From positions 1-14,989 of the forward strand of contig CALKYH010000301.1 in NCBI GenBank assembly GCA_938003595.1: a stretch of DNA of 14,989 bases, in the 5' to 3' direction. The position numbers and the translations under genes are program-made. The stretch comes from an uncultured bacterium (lineage in GTDB: Bacteria; Planctomycetota; Phycisphaerae; Phycisphaerales; UBA1924). Positions 7,252 to 14,637 of this stretch are shown here, piece after piece. Below the pieces are notes generated by a model. The model made no database searches and was not told the origin of the DNA. It saw nothing but the letters and a program-made list of their open reading frames with translations. The number at the start of each line of letters is the position of its first letter. The first letter of the stretch is position 1.

Positions 7252-8520
7252 CTAGGACTTCGGCCAGAACCGCAGGCCGTCCTGCACAACCGCGGGCAGG
7301 CGGGTGTTCTCGGCGTCCACGAGCAGCTTCGTGCCGGGGGGCGTCCACTTCCATTTCACCTGCGCCAGCGCCACGGGGGCGCCGGACAGCATCGGCGCCA
7401 GGGCGCTGCTGGTCACCGCGCCCACGGCCTCGGCGTCGGCCTCCGACCCGCCTTCGGGCACGGCGTAGACAAACCCGCCGGTCACGGGCTGCATAGGAAG
7501 CATGCCAGCCGTGTCGTGCAGCTCGCTCGCGCGGCGGTCCACGCGCAGCGCGACCAGGGTCTGCTTGGGGTGGCCGAGCGACTTCATCCTCGCCACCACC
7601 TCCTGGCCGAGGTAGCAGCCCTTGGTGAACGACACACGGTCGTCGATGACGCCGGACTCGGCCGGCAGCGACTGCGGGCCGAAGTCGATGTTGAACAGCG
7701 CTGTCCCCGCCTCGATCCGCGCGATGTTGTACGCCGCCCAGCCGCCGGCGCGCAGGCGGAATCGACGCGCCCCGACCGGCGGGCCCACCTTCGCGTCGGC
7801 CTCGTGCTCGCCGTTGTGGACCACGCCCGTCTCGATGAGGCGCCGCCAGACGAACTCCACATCCGTCGTGTCCATCGTCAGCTCGAGCCCGACCTCGCCG
7901 GTCGAGTCCCAGCGACCCACGACCACCTTGCGGCCGTCCAGCGACACGACGCACGCCATGCCCGGGCGCAGGTCGCCCAGCGACGGGCCGGAGGCCAGCA
8001 CGCTCACTTCGCGCAGCAGCGCGGGGCCGGTTGGACCGTGCAGCGCCATGCGGTGCAGCGCATCGGTGCGGTCGGTCAGCTGGATGTCCTCGGAGAAGAC
8101 AAAGCCCCCGAGCCCGTCGACCGTCGCCTTCGCGGCGTGGATATCCAGGTCGATGAGCATGCGGCCGCCGAGTTCGATCAGGCGCAGATCGGCGTCGATG
8201 CGCCCCTTGCGGTTCAGCCAGAACGCTCGCGCCGTGTGGTGCGACTGCAGGTCCTTGATCCCCTGCGTGACCATGCGGTTCAGGAACTCGATCCGGTCCG
8301 CCCCGGTCACCTCGATCGTGCCTCTCTGGGGCCAGTCCACGAGCAGGGCTCCCTTGCGGATCGCGGCGTACTCGCTCTCCAACTCCCCAAAGGTTTCCAC
8401 GACATCGACCGCCGGGACGGGGCCGGGACCGCTCTGCTCGGCGCCCGAGGGCGAGCCGTAGGTCAGAAACGACGCCTCGGCGTGCTGGTGCTCCTTGCGT
8501 AGCGGCGACACTCGGGCCAT
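7252..8520 (-). CDS. ygfZ: YgfZ/GcvT-like folate-binding protein
   Basis: 422 aa. Related to the GcvT aminomethyltransferase fold and to YgfZ (human IBA57), a tetrahydrofolate-binding protein needed for assembly or repair of some Fe-S enzymes. The diagnostic motif KGCYLGQE is at residues 300-307, including its cysteine, followed by VVARMKSLGHP. Other family pieces are TIEVTGADRIEFLNRMVTQ (68-86), WLNRKGRIDADLRL (101-114), and RLRAGGWAAYNIARIEAGTALFNIDFGP (255-282). The start at 8520 has AAGGA 8 nt upstream. The frame is open to 8610, but that part is non-coding in character. It is the first gene of a two-gene unit with the ABC ATPase. It is larger than E. coli YgfZ (~326 aa), mainly through an N-terminal extension and inserts. 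Confidence 0.88.
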   Translation of the reverse strand: MARVSPLRKEHQHAEASFLTYGSPSGAEQSGPGPVPAVDVVETFGELESEYAAIRKGALLVDWPQRGTIEVTGADRIEFLNRMVTQGIKDLQSHHTARAFWLNRKGRIDADLRLIELGGRMLIDLDIHAAKATVDGLGGFVFSEDIQLTDRTDALHRMALHGPTGPALLREVSVLASGPSLGDLRPGMACVVSLDGRKVVVGRWDSTGEVGLELTMDTTDVEFVWRRLIETGVVHNGEHEADAKVGPPVGARRFRLRAGGWAAYNIARIEAGTALFNIDFGPQSLPAESGVIDDRVSFTKGCYLGQEVVARMKSLGHPKQTLVALRVDRRASELHDTAGMLPMQPVTGGFVYAVPEGGSEADAEAVGAVTSSALAPMLSGAPVALAQVKWKWTPPGTKLLVDAENTRLPAVVQDGLRFWPKS

Positions 8521-8535
8521 GATCCGCGTCCTTGT

Positions 8536-8562
8536 CCCGCCCCTCCCATCGGTGGGGGCGGG
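8536..8562 (-). other. GC-rich hairpin in the ygfZ leader
   Basis: CCCGCCCC (8536-8543) and GGGGCGGG (8555-8562) form an 8-bp stem with an 11-nt loop, ending 15 nt from the ygfZ start codon. In the ygfZ transcript it would sit next to the AAGGA ribosome site, so it could affect translation. Confidence 0.5.
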
Positions 8563-8590
8563 GATCCTCTGTCTGCACTGCCTTGGTCCG

Positions 8591-8606
8591 CCGCGATCCG
8601 TCGCGG
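8591..8606. repeat. Perfect palindrome CCGCGA-TCCG-TCGCGG in the divergent spacer
   Basis: A 6-bp perfect inverted repeat with a 4-nt loop lies just downstream of the TATAGT box on the ygfZ side. It may be a protein-binding site or the first stem of the ygfZ leader. Short GC palindromes also occur by chance in such DNA. Confidence 0.4.
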
Positions 8607-8693
8607 CCACTGAAAACTATACGCGAGCCCGCGGCGGCCTCCGGCGATTCCCGACGATCTCGGGCGCGCCCGAGGCCCGGGCAGGAGAACTCC

Positions 8694-9761
8694 GTGAACA
8701 TCGAACTGCTCAAGCGTCTGTGCGAGACCCCCGGCGTCCCGGGCCGTGAGGGGCGCGTCCGCGACCTGATCAAGAAGGAGATCAAGGGCCTGTTCGACGA
8801 GGTCCGCGAGGACCCGATGGGCAACCTGCTCTGCCGGCGCGACCCCCGGGGCGGCGCCAAAGGCAAGGGCAAGTCCAAGGAGCCCACGCGGATCATGCTC
8901 CCCTGCCACATGGACGAGATCGGGTTCCTGGTCAGCTACATCGACGCCCGGGGCTTTGTCCGGGTGAACGCGGTCGGCGGCTTCGACACGCGGAACCTGT
9001 TCTCCCGGCGCGTCACCGTCTGCACCCGCAAGGGCGACCTGCCCGCGGTGATGAATCCCGGCGGCCGACCGATCCATATTTCCAGCGAGGAAGACCGCAA
9101 GAAGGTGCCCGAGGTCAAGGAGTTCATGCTCGACCTGGGCCTGCCCGCCGACGAGGTGAAGAAGCGCGTCACCGTCGGCGACATGGTGGTCATGAACGAG
9201 CCGTTCCTGGAGATGGGCGACAAGGTCGTGAGCAAGGCGCTCGACAACCGCGTCGCCTGCTGGCTGGGCATCGAGAGCGTGCGGGCGCTGGACAAGTCCG
9301 GCGACGCCCACAGCGCCGAGGTGCATGTGGCGTTCACGGTGCAGGAAGAGGTGGGGCTGCGCGGCGCCAAGACGGCGTCCGCCGCGGTCAAGCCGCACTA
9401 TGCGGTGGGCCTGGATGTGTCCCTGTCGTGCGACACCCCCGGGGTGCCGGAGGAGGAGGCGGTGAACCGCCAGGGCGAGGGCGCCGGGCTGCACATCATG
9501 GATTCGTCGTTCATCTCCGATGCGGACCTGATCGACGACCTGGAGGCGGTGGCCAGGAAGCACAAGATCGCGGTCCAGCGGACGATCCTGGCCCGGGGCG
9601 GCCAGGACGGCGCCGCGGCCCAGCAGATCGGCCTGGGCTGCAAGGCGGCGGGGCTGGTGGTGGGCACCCGGTACATCCACACGGTGACGGAGATGGTGGA
9701 CAAGCGGGACCTGAAGGCGGCGTGCGACCTGCTGGCGAAGTGGATGCCGACGGTGGAGTGA
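8694..9761 (+). CDS. M42-family metallo-aminopeptidase (glutamyl aminopeptidase/endoglucanase M type)
   Basis: 355 aa cytosolic di-metal peptidase that removes N-terminal residues from peptides, usually as a large tetrahedral oligomer. All expected active-site residues are visible: His72 and Asp74 in CHMDEIGF, the bridging Asp184 in SKALDNRVAC, Glu218-Glu219 in VQEEVGLRGA, Asp241 in VGLDVSLSCDTPG and His329 in RYIHTVTEM. RGGQDGAAAQ (301-310) is a further family match. The GTG start at 8694 has AGGAG (8683-8687) 6 nt upstream, and MNIELLKRLCETPGVPGREG fits the family N-terminus. A longer frame to 8532 adds arginine-rich, non-family sequence. A short Gly/Lys-rich insert (GGAKGKGKSKE, 53-63) sits before the first metal ligand. 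It stands alone as a single transcription unit. Confidence 0.94.
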   Translation: MNIELLKRLCETPGVPGREGRVRDLIKKEIKGLFDEVREDPMGNLLCRRDPRGGAKGKGKSKEPTRIMLPCHMDEIGFLVSYIDARGFVRVNAVGGFDTRNLFSRRVTVCTRKGDLPAVMNPGGRPIHISSEEDRKKVPEVKEFMLDLGLPADEVKKRVTVGDMVVMNEPFLEMGDKVVSKALDNRVACWLGIESVRALDKSGDAHSAEVHVAFTVQEEVGLRGAKTASAAVKPHYAVGLDVSLSCDTPGVPEEEAVNRQGEGAGLHIMDSSFISDADLIDDLEAVARKHKIAVQRTILARGGQDGAAAQQIGLGCKAAGLVVGTRYIHTVTEMVDKRDLKAACDLLAKWMPTVE

Positions 9762-9804
9762 GGCGGCGGGGGCGAGCGAGACGCGCTGCATCCCCTCTCC
9801 CCGG

Positions 9805-9827
9805 CCCTCTCCCCCAAAGGGAGAGGG
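9805..9827. repeat. REP-like palindrome CCCTCTCCC-ccaaa-GGGAGAGGG
   Basis: A 9-bp perfect inverted repeat with a 5-nt loop lies 43 bp after the M42 peptidase stop. The wider block 9791-9830 (TCCCCTCTCCCCGGCCCTCT and the following mirror) is of the kind found in many copies between genes of some GC-rich bacteria, where it yields spurious frames reading like PLPGPLPQRERGG. It could also act as a 3'-end stem for the peptidase message; no U-tract follows. Confidence 0.6.
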
Positions 9828-9865
9828 GGGGCAGAACCATCTGATTCTTCGTCGAAGGCCCCTCA

Positions 9866-9890
9866 GAGTGGGCTTCCGGAGTGGCTTCCG
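9866..9890 (+). repeat. Short imperfect tandem repeat upstream of the rplU promoter
   Basis: GAGTGGGCTTCCG (9866-9878) is followed directly by GAGTGGCTTCCG (9879-9890). A third GTGGCTT is at 9911-9917, touching the -10 box. Two full units and one partial are visible. Confidence 0.45.
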
Positions 9891-9893
9891 GGT

Positions 9894-9922
9894 TTGCCGG
9901 GATCCCCGGGGTGGCTTAGAAT
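9894..9922 (+). promoter_or_regulatory. rplU promoter
   Basis: A -35 box TTGCCG (9894-9899), a 17-bp spacer and the -10 box TAGAAT (9917-9922) form a good sigma70-type promoter. Transcription would start near 9929, giving a leader of about 100 nt before the GTG of rplU. Confidence 0.65.
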
Positions 9923-9928
9923 GGCCGG

Positions 9929-10030
9929 TTCACCATTTCCTGGCCGCGTGTTGCCCTCGACCTTTCTCCCCCTGCGGACCGACTCCCGGTCCCCCGTCGA
10001 GCCCGCGTCCGGAGCCTCGGAGTTTTCTCA
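9929..10030 (+). promoter_or_regulatory. Structured 5' leader of rplU
   Basis: The untranslated leader can fold into nested stems: CTCGAC (9956-9961) pairs with GTCGAG (9996-10001), enclosing a perfect 5-bp hairpin GACCG-ACTCC-CGGTC (9977-9991). The ribosome site GGAG (10019-10022) lies after them. Leaders of ribosomal protein operons are often bound by their own product; that L21 does so here is inference. Confidence 0.4.
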
Positions 10031-10354
10031 GTGCAGTACGCGATCATCGAAGACAGCGGCAGCCAGCTCACCGTCAAGCCCGGCGCGATCCTGGAAGTGG
10101 ATCTGCGCACCCTCGCGGAGGACGCCACGACGGTGACCTTCGACAAGGTGCTGCTCATCGGCGACGGCGAGAAGGCCGCGAAGATCGGCGCCCCGTACCT
10201 GGCCGGCGCCTCGGTCACGGCGGACATCGTCGAGCGCGATGTGAAGGGCGAGAAGATCGACATCGTGAAGTACAAGCGGCGCAAGAACTACAAGCGCAAG
10301 CAGGGCCACCGCCAGCGGCACATGCTGGTGAAGGTGACGGCCATCAAGGGCTGA
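10031..10354 (+). CDS. rplU: 50S ribosomal protein L21
   Basis: 107 aa, close to the usual ~103. It begins MQYAIIEDSGSQLTVKPGA, and carries DKVLLIGDGEKAAKIGAPYL, VTADIVERDVKGEKI and the basic KYKRRKNYKRKQGHRQRH segment that binds 23S rRNA, ending in VKVTAIKG. All match L21. The GTG start at 10031 has GGAG 8 nt upstream. It is unusual that rpmA (L27) does not follow; the next gene is on the other strand and the transcript ends at a terminator, so rplU is a single-gene unit here. Confidence 0.96.
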   Translation: MQYAIIEDSGSQLTVKPGAILEVDLRTLAEDATTVTFDKVLLIGDGEKAAKIGAPYLAGASVTADIVERDVKGEKIDIVKYKRRKNYKRKQGHRQRHMLVKVTAIKG

Positions 10355-10381
10355 GCCCGTTCGCCAAGTCCATCCCTCCGG

Positions 10382-10416
10382 CGCCCGTGTTTGTACGACA
10401 CGGGCGTCATCGCTTT
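10382..10416 (+). terminator. Intrinsic terminator after rplU
   Basis: CGCCCGTGT (10382-10390) pairs perfectly with ACACGGGCG (10398-10406) across a 7-nt loop, and a short T-run (10413-10416) follows 6 nt later. It lies 28 bp after the rplU stop and just before the convergent lptD stop. Its U-tract is on the plus strand only. Confidence 0.75.
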
Positions 10417-10429
10417 TGGGTTGGGCGGA

Positions 10430-13400
10430 TCAGCGGAGCAGGCCGAAGGGGTTCAGCTCGGGCTCGGCGCCGTAGCGGCCACGCCAGGAGCCGGCGCCGC
10501 GCGGGCGGAGGGCGAAGCCGATGGAGGTGTCGCCGGTGATGTCGTTGTAGCCGACGGCGACCTCGAAGGCCCACTGCTCGAAGCGGCGCTCGACGCCGAA
10601 GGCGATGTTCTGGAGCTCGCTGGCCTCGAGGTCGAGGATGGCGGCGGCCTGCACATAGTACTTGCGGGTGAGCTGGTACTGGGCTCCGAGGTCGAGCATG
10701 GTCGAGTCGATGGGATCGACGATGAGGACCTGCGCATAGCCGCTGAAGATGCCGCCGTGGTCGAAGAGGACGCCCGCGCTGGTGCGGGTGAACTCGTCGA
10801 AATCGAAGTCGTAGATGGTGCGCCCGGTGATGGCGACGGGGTCGGAGACCTGCCAGAGGCCCTCGAAGTCGAGGAACTCGCCCATGGAGGACAGCTCGGG
10901 CCGGGCGTCGTACCAGCGGCCGATGACATACTCGCGGTCCACATCGTCGCTGGCCCACACATAGTCGGCGCGGAGGACGAGCCAGTCCACGCTGTGCCAG
11001 GCGCCCTCGCCGCCCCGCATCGTCTGCCAGGTGCTGGTGAGCCCGGCGCGTGCGGCGGTGCCCGTGGCGAGGGACTCGATGTTGTCGTCGTAGATCGGCA
11101 GGTCGTCCTGGTTGATGTTGGCCGTGCCGTACCAGATGGTGGCGGAGGGCTCGATGATGTGGCGGATGCGGTTGAGGTCGAAGAACTCGCTGCTGACGGA
11201 GTCGTCGACCTTCGTGAGTGTGGTGGAGAAGCGCACGCCGCCGGCGCCGAAGAGGCGGACCTTGTCGTCCTCGTCGGGGGAGAAGGCGGTGAAGTCGTTG
11301 TCGTAGGCGGTGATGCGCCCGACGCCGAAGGGGGTGATGTTCAGGGGGCCGAGGCTGAAGGGGACGGAGATCTCCTGGCGCGTGTCGGCGCGGGTGACAT
11401 AGTCCTCGATGTAGCCCTGGGCGTTCAGGCGGTCGGCGAGGCTCTGGTTGGGCTGGAGCCCGAAGGCGGCCTCGGAGCGCGCGGGAGTGTTGTAACCGAA
11501 CTCCGAGACATCGGGCTCGGTGAAGTTCATGCCGATGCGCGAGATGGAGTACTCGGACGACCAGTTGACCGCGCCGTCGAGGAAGGTGTCGGCGATGCGG
11601 CTGTAGCGCGCGTCCGGGAGGCGCTCGACGGTGTAGCCCGCGCTCTCCTGGATGTACTCGTTGGCGGTGAAGTCGCTGAAGGCCTGGCGCAGCTCGAGCG
11701 AGAACATGGAGCGGTCGTCGATGCGCTGCAGGTAGGCGGAGTTGGTGAACTCGCGCCGATTGTCGGCCAAGCCCTCGAAGAAGGCGTCCACGAACGCCGG
11801 GTCGGAGATGTAGGAGCCCTCGAGGAAGAGGGTCCAGGGGTCGGCGATCTGCCAGCGGTGCTCGAACGCCGCCATGCCGCGGGGGTCGTCATTGCGCTTG
11901 ATCTCGGCGCCGCTGCTCAGGTCATCGGTGCCGTTGTCGTAGATGAAGTAGCCGAACAGCGAGCCCTGCGAGTCCTCGGAGCTCCACTCGGTGTCCGTGC
12001 CGACGGCGGGGCCGCGGTCGAAGTAGCCGTCGAGCAGCAGGGTGGAGTCGAAGCCGCCGGTCTTGTCCACGCCCAGGAGGGTGAGCAGGTCCCACGAGGT
12101 GCGCATGACGACATTGCCGTCGCGCGAGCCGAGGGATATGCCGCGCAGAGGCGGGTTGCTCAGGTCGCCCCGGTAGCGGGGCAGGGGCAGGACGGGCAGG
12201 CCGCCGGCGCGGACGACGGGGCCCTTGGCGTCCACGCTGAAGCGGTCCACGCCGCCGACGGATTCGTCGGGCTTCTTGCGGGTGATGGTGACGGATTCGG
12301 CGCCGATGGACAGGTGCGGCTCGTAGAACGAGGAGTTGGAGAGCTTCACGCCCTCGCCGGTCCACTGGTTCTCGGATTCCTGGCGGATGGCGTTGGCGCG
12401 GACATACAGCGGCATGGCGCGCTGCTGGTCGTAGGTCCAGAAGACGGCGTCGAGCACCAGGGCGCGGTTGGTGTTGAAGTCGTAGTAGAGCTTCTCGCCG
12501 CGCAGGGTGTACTGGCCGTCGGTCGCGGTGACCGCGCCCTCGAGGTACACGCCCCGGACGGAGCCGACGCCGGCCTCCAGCGCGTCGGTCACGGCGCCGG
12601 GGTCGAGGAACACCACGGCGCGCTGGGCGGTGAGCTGGAGGTTGCGGCCCCGCGCGGCGTCCACGAACGACACCGCGGCGCCGCCGGAGATGACCAGCGC
12701 GTTCTCCTCCTTGTCCGTCACGAGCGAGCGCTCGGGGCCGAAGAAGGTGACCACGCCCTCGGCGGGGATGATGGGCTCGGTGCGCTCGGCGGGGCCGAGG
12801 GCGGGGTCCTCGGGCGGGGCAGGGATCGATGGCGTCAAGGCGACAGGCGGCGGGGCCTGGCCGCCCTCGCCGGGGACATAGCCGGGCGCCGCCGGCCGAG
12901 CGGGCGGGCGCGCTCCCGGGCGGGGGGATTCGGCCGGGGCGCCCGGAGCGGGCGGATAGAAGAAGTCGCGGACGAACCTGCCGAGGCGCTGCTCGCCCTC
13001 GGCGACGAGGGGCTGGTCGGAGCGGGATCGCTCCAGCCGGTCGACGCTCAGCGCGACATCGCCCTCGAAGACCACGGTGACGAGCAGCCGCCGGGCGCGG
13101 GTAGCGAGTTCGGGCGCGGCGGTGGGGTCGCGCAGGTCGGCGAAGTAGAACGCGGCCTGGCGGCGGGGGCGGTCCGGCGTGCCGCCGGCGACGGTCTCCA
13201 GCCAGACGACCGCCTGCGAGGCGTGGAAGCGTCGGTCGGAGATGACAACCTCGACATCGCGGTCCAGCAGGAGGCGCTGGGCGGGGCCGTCCTGCCAGGC
13301 CCAGGCGCGGGCGGCTCGGAGTTCGAGCGGGAAGGGCTGGACCTCGGTCTGAAGGACCATGCCGCCGAAGTGGAGGCCGTTGAAGGAGGCCTGCGGCGGC

Positions 13401-13528
13401 GCGGTCTGGATATCGAGGTAGGGCTGCCGGGCGAATGTGCCGGTGTCGGCGCCGACGACAAGGCCGCAGACGGCGCAGAGCGCCGCGGCGCAGAGGCGAG
13501 CGCTCCGCCGTGGGGCGGGAACGGTCAC
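10430..13528 (-). CDS. lptD: LptD-like outer-membrane LPS assembly protein
   Basis: 1032 aa. The N-terminus (RRSARLCAAALCAVCGLVVGA) is a signal peptide. Residues ~40-190 form an extra domain, ~192-258 a proline/alanine-rich linker, and ~258-415 an OstA/LptA-like beta-jellyroll (VVTFFGPERS, AVVFLDPGAV, YTLRGEKLYYDFNTNRALVLDAVF, FYEPHLSIGAESVTI). From about 440 the sequence is a large outer-membrane beta-barrel. GLPVLPLPRYRG (jellyroll-barrel junction) and DLNRIRHIIEPSATIWYG are LptD hallmarks. LptD inserts lipopolysaccharide into the outer leaflet together with LptE. Apart from three cysteines in the signal peptide I see none, so the disulfides of E. coli LptD are absent. The last residue is not aromatic. 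The GTG start at 13528 fits the signal peptide; the ribosome site is weak. It is longer than E. coli LptD (784 aa), mainly in the N-terminal part. Confidence 0.85.
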   Translation of the reverse strand: MTVPAPRRSARLCAAALCAVCGLVVGADTGTFARQPYLDIQTAPPQASFNGLHFGGMVLQTEVQPFPLELRAARAWAWQDGPAQRLLLDRDVEVVISDRRFHASQAVVWLETVAGGTPDRPRRQAAFYFADLRDPTAAPELATRARRLLVTVVFEGDVALSVDRLERSRSDQPLVAEGEQRLGRFVRDFFYPPAPGAPAESPRPGARPPARPAAPGYVPGEGGQAPPPVALTPSIPAPPEDPALGPAERTEPIIPAEGVVTFFGPERSLVTDKEENALVISGGAAVSFVDAARGRNLQLTAQRAVVFLDPGAVTDALEAGVGSVRGVYLEGAVTATDGQYTLRGEKLYYDFNTNRALVLDAVFWTYDQQRAMPLYVRANAIRQESENQWTGEGVKLSNSSFYEPHLSIGAESVTITRKKPDESVGGVDRFSVDAKGPVVRAGGLPVLPLPRYRGDLSNPPLRGISLGSRDGNVVMRTSWDLLTLLGVDKTGGFDSTLLLDGYFDRGPAVGTDTEWSSEDSQGSLFGYFIYDNGTDDLSSGAEIKRNDDPRGMAAFEHRWQIADPWTLFLEGSYISDPAFVDAFFEGLADNRREFTNSAYLQRIDDRSMFSLELRQAFSDFTANEYIQESAGYTVERLPDARYSRIADTFLDGAVNWSSEYSISRIGMNFTEPDVSEFGYNTPARSEAAFGLQPNQSLADRLNAQGYIEDYVTRADTRQEISVPFSLGPLNITPFGVGRITAYDNDFTAFSPDEDDKVRLFGAGGVRFSTTLTKVDDSVSSEFFDLNRIRHIIEPSATIWYGTANINQDDLPIYDDNIESLATGTAARAGLTSTWQTMRGGEGAWHSVDWLVLRADYVWASDDVDREYVIGRWYDARPELSSMGEFLDFEGLWQVSDPVAITGRTIYDFDFDEFTRTSAGVLFDHGGIFSGYAQVLIVDPIDSTMLDLGAQYQLTRKYYVQAAAILDLEASELQNIAFGVERRFEQWAFEVAVGYNDITGDTSIGFALRPRGAGSWRGRYGAEPELNPFGLLR

Positions 13529-13568
13529 GCGCGGTTCTCGACGGTGCGGAGGGGCGGCACTGAGCGGG

Positions 13569-13597
13569 ATGCTAAAGGTTGGGGGAGGGGGTCACAA
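13569..13597 (-). promoter_or_regulatory. lptD promoter
   Basis: On the minus strand TTGTGA (-35, 13592-13597), a 17-bp spacer and TAGCAT (-10, 13569-13574) lie in the 129-bp gap after the DUF2071 gene. Transcription would start near 13562, giving a ~34-nt leader before the GTG start. Confidence 0.55.
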
Positions 13598-13657
13598 GTG
13601 GACGGGGCGGGAGCGGCGCGACGCCTCGGATGTGGATGATTCTGCGCGGGTCGGCGC

Positions 13658-14506
13658 TCAGGAATCGGTCTCCTGCCGATGGAACGAGAACGCGACACGG
13701 TCCACGAGGAAACAGAGGGGCGCGGCGTCTCCTGCGATTGCTCGGGCGGCCGCCGAATCGACTTGGCCCGCGAGGGGCTGGCATGCGTCCAGGGGGATGC
13801 CGAGATCGATCTCCTGCCGGATCACGCGGCCGCGGGCGACGCAAATGGCGCGGTCCTGCGGCACGCAGTAGGCGAGAAAGGCACGCCAGTTGTCGAAACA
13901 CTGGTCCCACGGGGGCGACAGACGCGGTTCGGGCGCGGGGCGGAGGCGTGCTTCGGCGTCGGGCGCGGAGCCGGCGCCGGGATCGAGGAGGAGATGAACC
14001 TCGCCCGATTCGGAGCGATCGAGGCGCGCGAGCCGGGGGATGTGCATGGAAACGCCGTCGGCGAGGAGGCGCGTGGCGATGGCATGGGGAAGACTGGTGA
14101 TGGCGGTGGTGAGGAAATGGACGCCGCGGGCGCCGGTGGACGGGTTGAGGACATGGATGCGCCAGTTGGACTGGATCGGCGAGGGCCAGACGCGGCGGAG
14201 CGGGCCGAAGCAGCGGGGGCCGAAGTGGCCGTGGCGGAAGGTGAGGAATGTGAAGAGGGCGAAGCGGCCGTCGGGGCCGAGGCGCTGGAGTTGGAGCGGT
14301 GGTGGGACCAACGGGGCGAGGGCGTCGGCGTCGAGGAGGTAGTTGATGTACACGACATCGGCGATGTCGCTGGCCATGGCGAGGCTGGGGAGACGGCGGC
14401 CAACCGCGCGGTAGCGCGGGCTGTTGAGGATGTGGTTGAGCGCGCGTGCCGCGTGGTTGTTGGAGGGGTGGCGCCAACGCGGCGATGGACGATCCGGGCC
14501 GGGCAT
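13658..14506 (-). CDS. DUF2071 (YqjF-like) protein
   Basis: 282 aa. The pattern ASDIADVVYINYLLDADALAPLVPPPLQL (45-73), then RFALFTFLTFRHGHFGP (81-97) and QSNWRIHV (112-119) matches DUF2071 proteins, which have an acetoacetate decarboxylase-like fold. Family members start with a Y(L)-hydrophobic strand and a proline-rich LVPPPL turn, as here. No biochemical role is established for the family, and no signal peptide or membrane segment is seen. The ATG at 14506 is the best choice. An in-frame ATG at 14602 would add 32 Pro/Arg-rich residues and lies within a hairpin. The ribosome site is weak. It follows hmgA by 131 bp on the same strand and precedes lptD, but lptD has its own promoter. Confidence 0.78.
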   Translation of the reverse strand: MPGPDRPSPRWRHPSNNHAARALNHILNSPRYRAVGRRLPSLAMASDIADVVYINYLLDADALAPLVPPPLQLQRLGPDGRFALFTFLTFRHGHFGPRCFGPLRRVWPSPIQSNWRIHVLNPSTGARGVHFLTTAITSLPHAIATRLLADGVSMHIPRLARLDRSESGEVHLLLDPGAGSAPDAEARLRPAPEPRLSPPWDQCFDNWRAFLAYCVPQDRAICVARGRVIRQEIDLGIPLDACQPLAGQVDSAAARAIAGDAAPLCFLVDRVAFSFHRQETDS

Positions 14507-14603
14507 GCTCGGGTAGAGCGTACCGGGGGCGCTTGTCGGCCTGCGCCGTGTGGGGCGGCGGGTTCTTGGTCGGCATGGCCTCGCCGAGGACGGCCAGACC
14601 ATG

Positions 14604-14635
14604 GCGCCCGGCGCGGCGATCGAGATTCCGGGCGC
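14604..14635 (-). other. Hairpin just after the hmgA stop codon
   Basis: GCGCCCGG (14604-14611) and CCGGGCGC (14628-14635) form an 8-bp stem with a 16-nt loop, 2 nt past the hmgA stop. No U-tract follows on the minus strand, so it may only protect the message end or weaken read-through to the DUF2071 gene. Confidence 0.45.
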
Positions 14636-14637
14636 GG

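Larger units (their letters stand above)
8521..8693. promoter_or_regulatory. Divergent promoter region between ygfZ and the M42 peptidase gene
   Basis: 173 bp with no gene. The only AT-rich stretch is GAAAACTATACG around 8612-8623. On the minus strand it gives a TATAGT -10 candidate (8616-8621) for ygfZ, with a leader of about 90 nt. On the plus strand TATACG could serve the peptidase gene. No convincing -35 box is seen for either. Two inverted repeats, listed separately, lie between this point and ygfZ. Confidence 0.45.

Noticed and set aside
7127..8911. 594-aa minus-strand frame over ygfZ
   Set aside because: It is out of frame with ygfZ and Arg/Gly-rich, with no motifs; the ygfZ frame has KGCYLGQE.
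8463..9791. 442-aa minus-strand frame over the M42 peptidase
   Set aside because: It is a shadow of the peptidase gene, which carries all metal-binding residues on the plus strand.
10391..13639. 1082-aa open frame antisense to lptD
   Set aside because: It is a shadow frame: the G/A/V/E/D-rich repeats mirror lptD codons, whereas the minus-strand frame has a signal peptide, LptD motifs and its own promoter.
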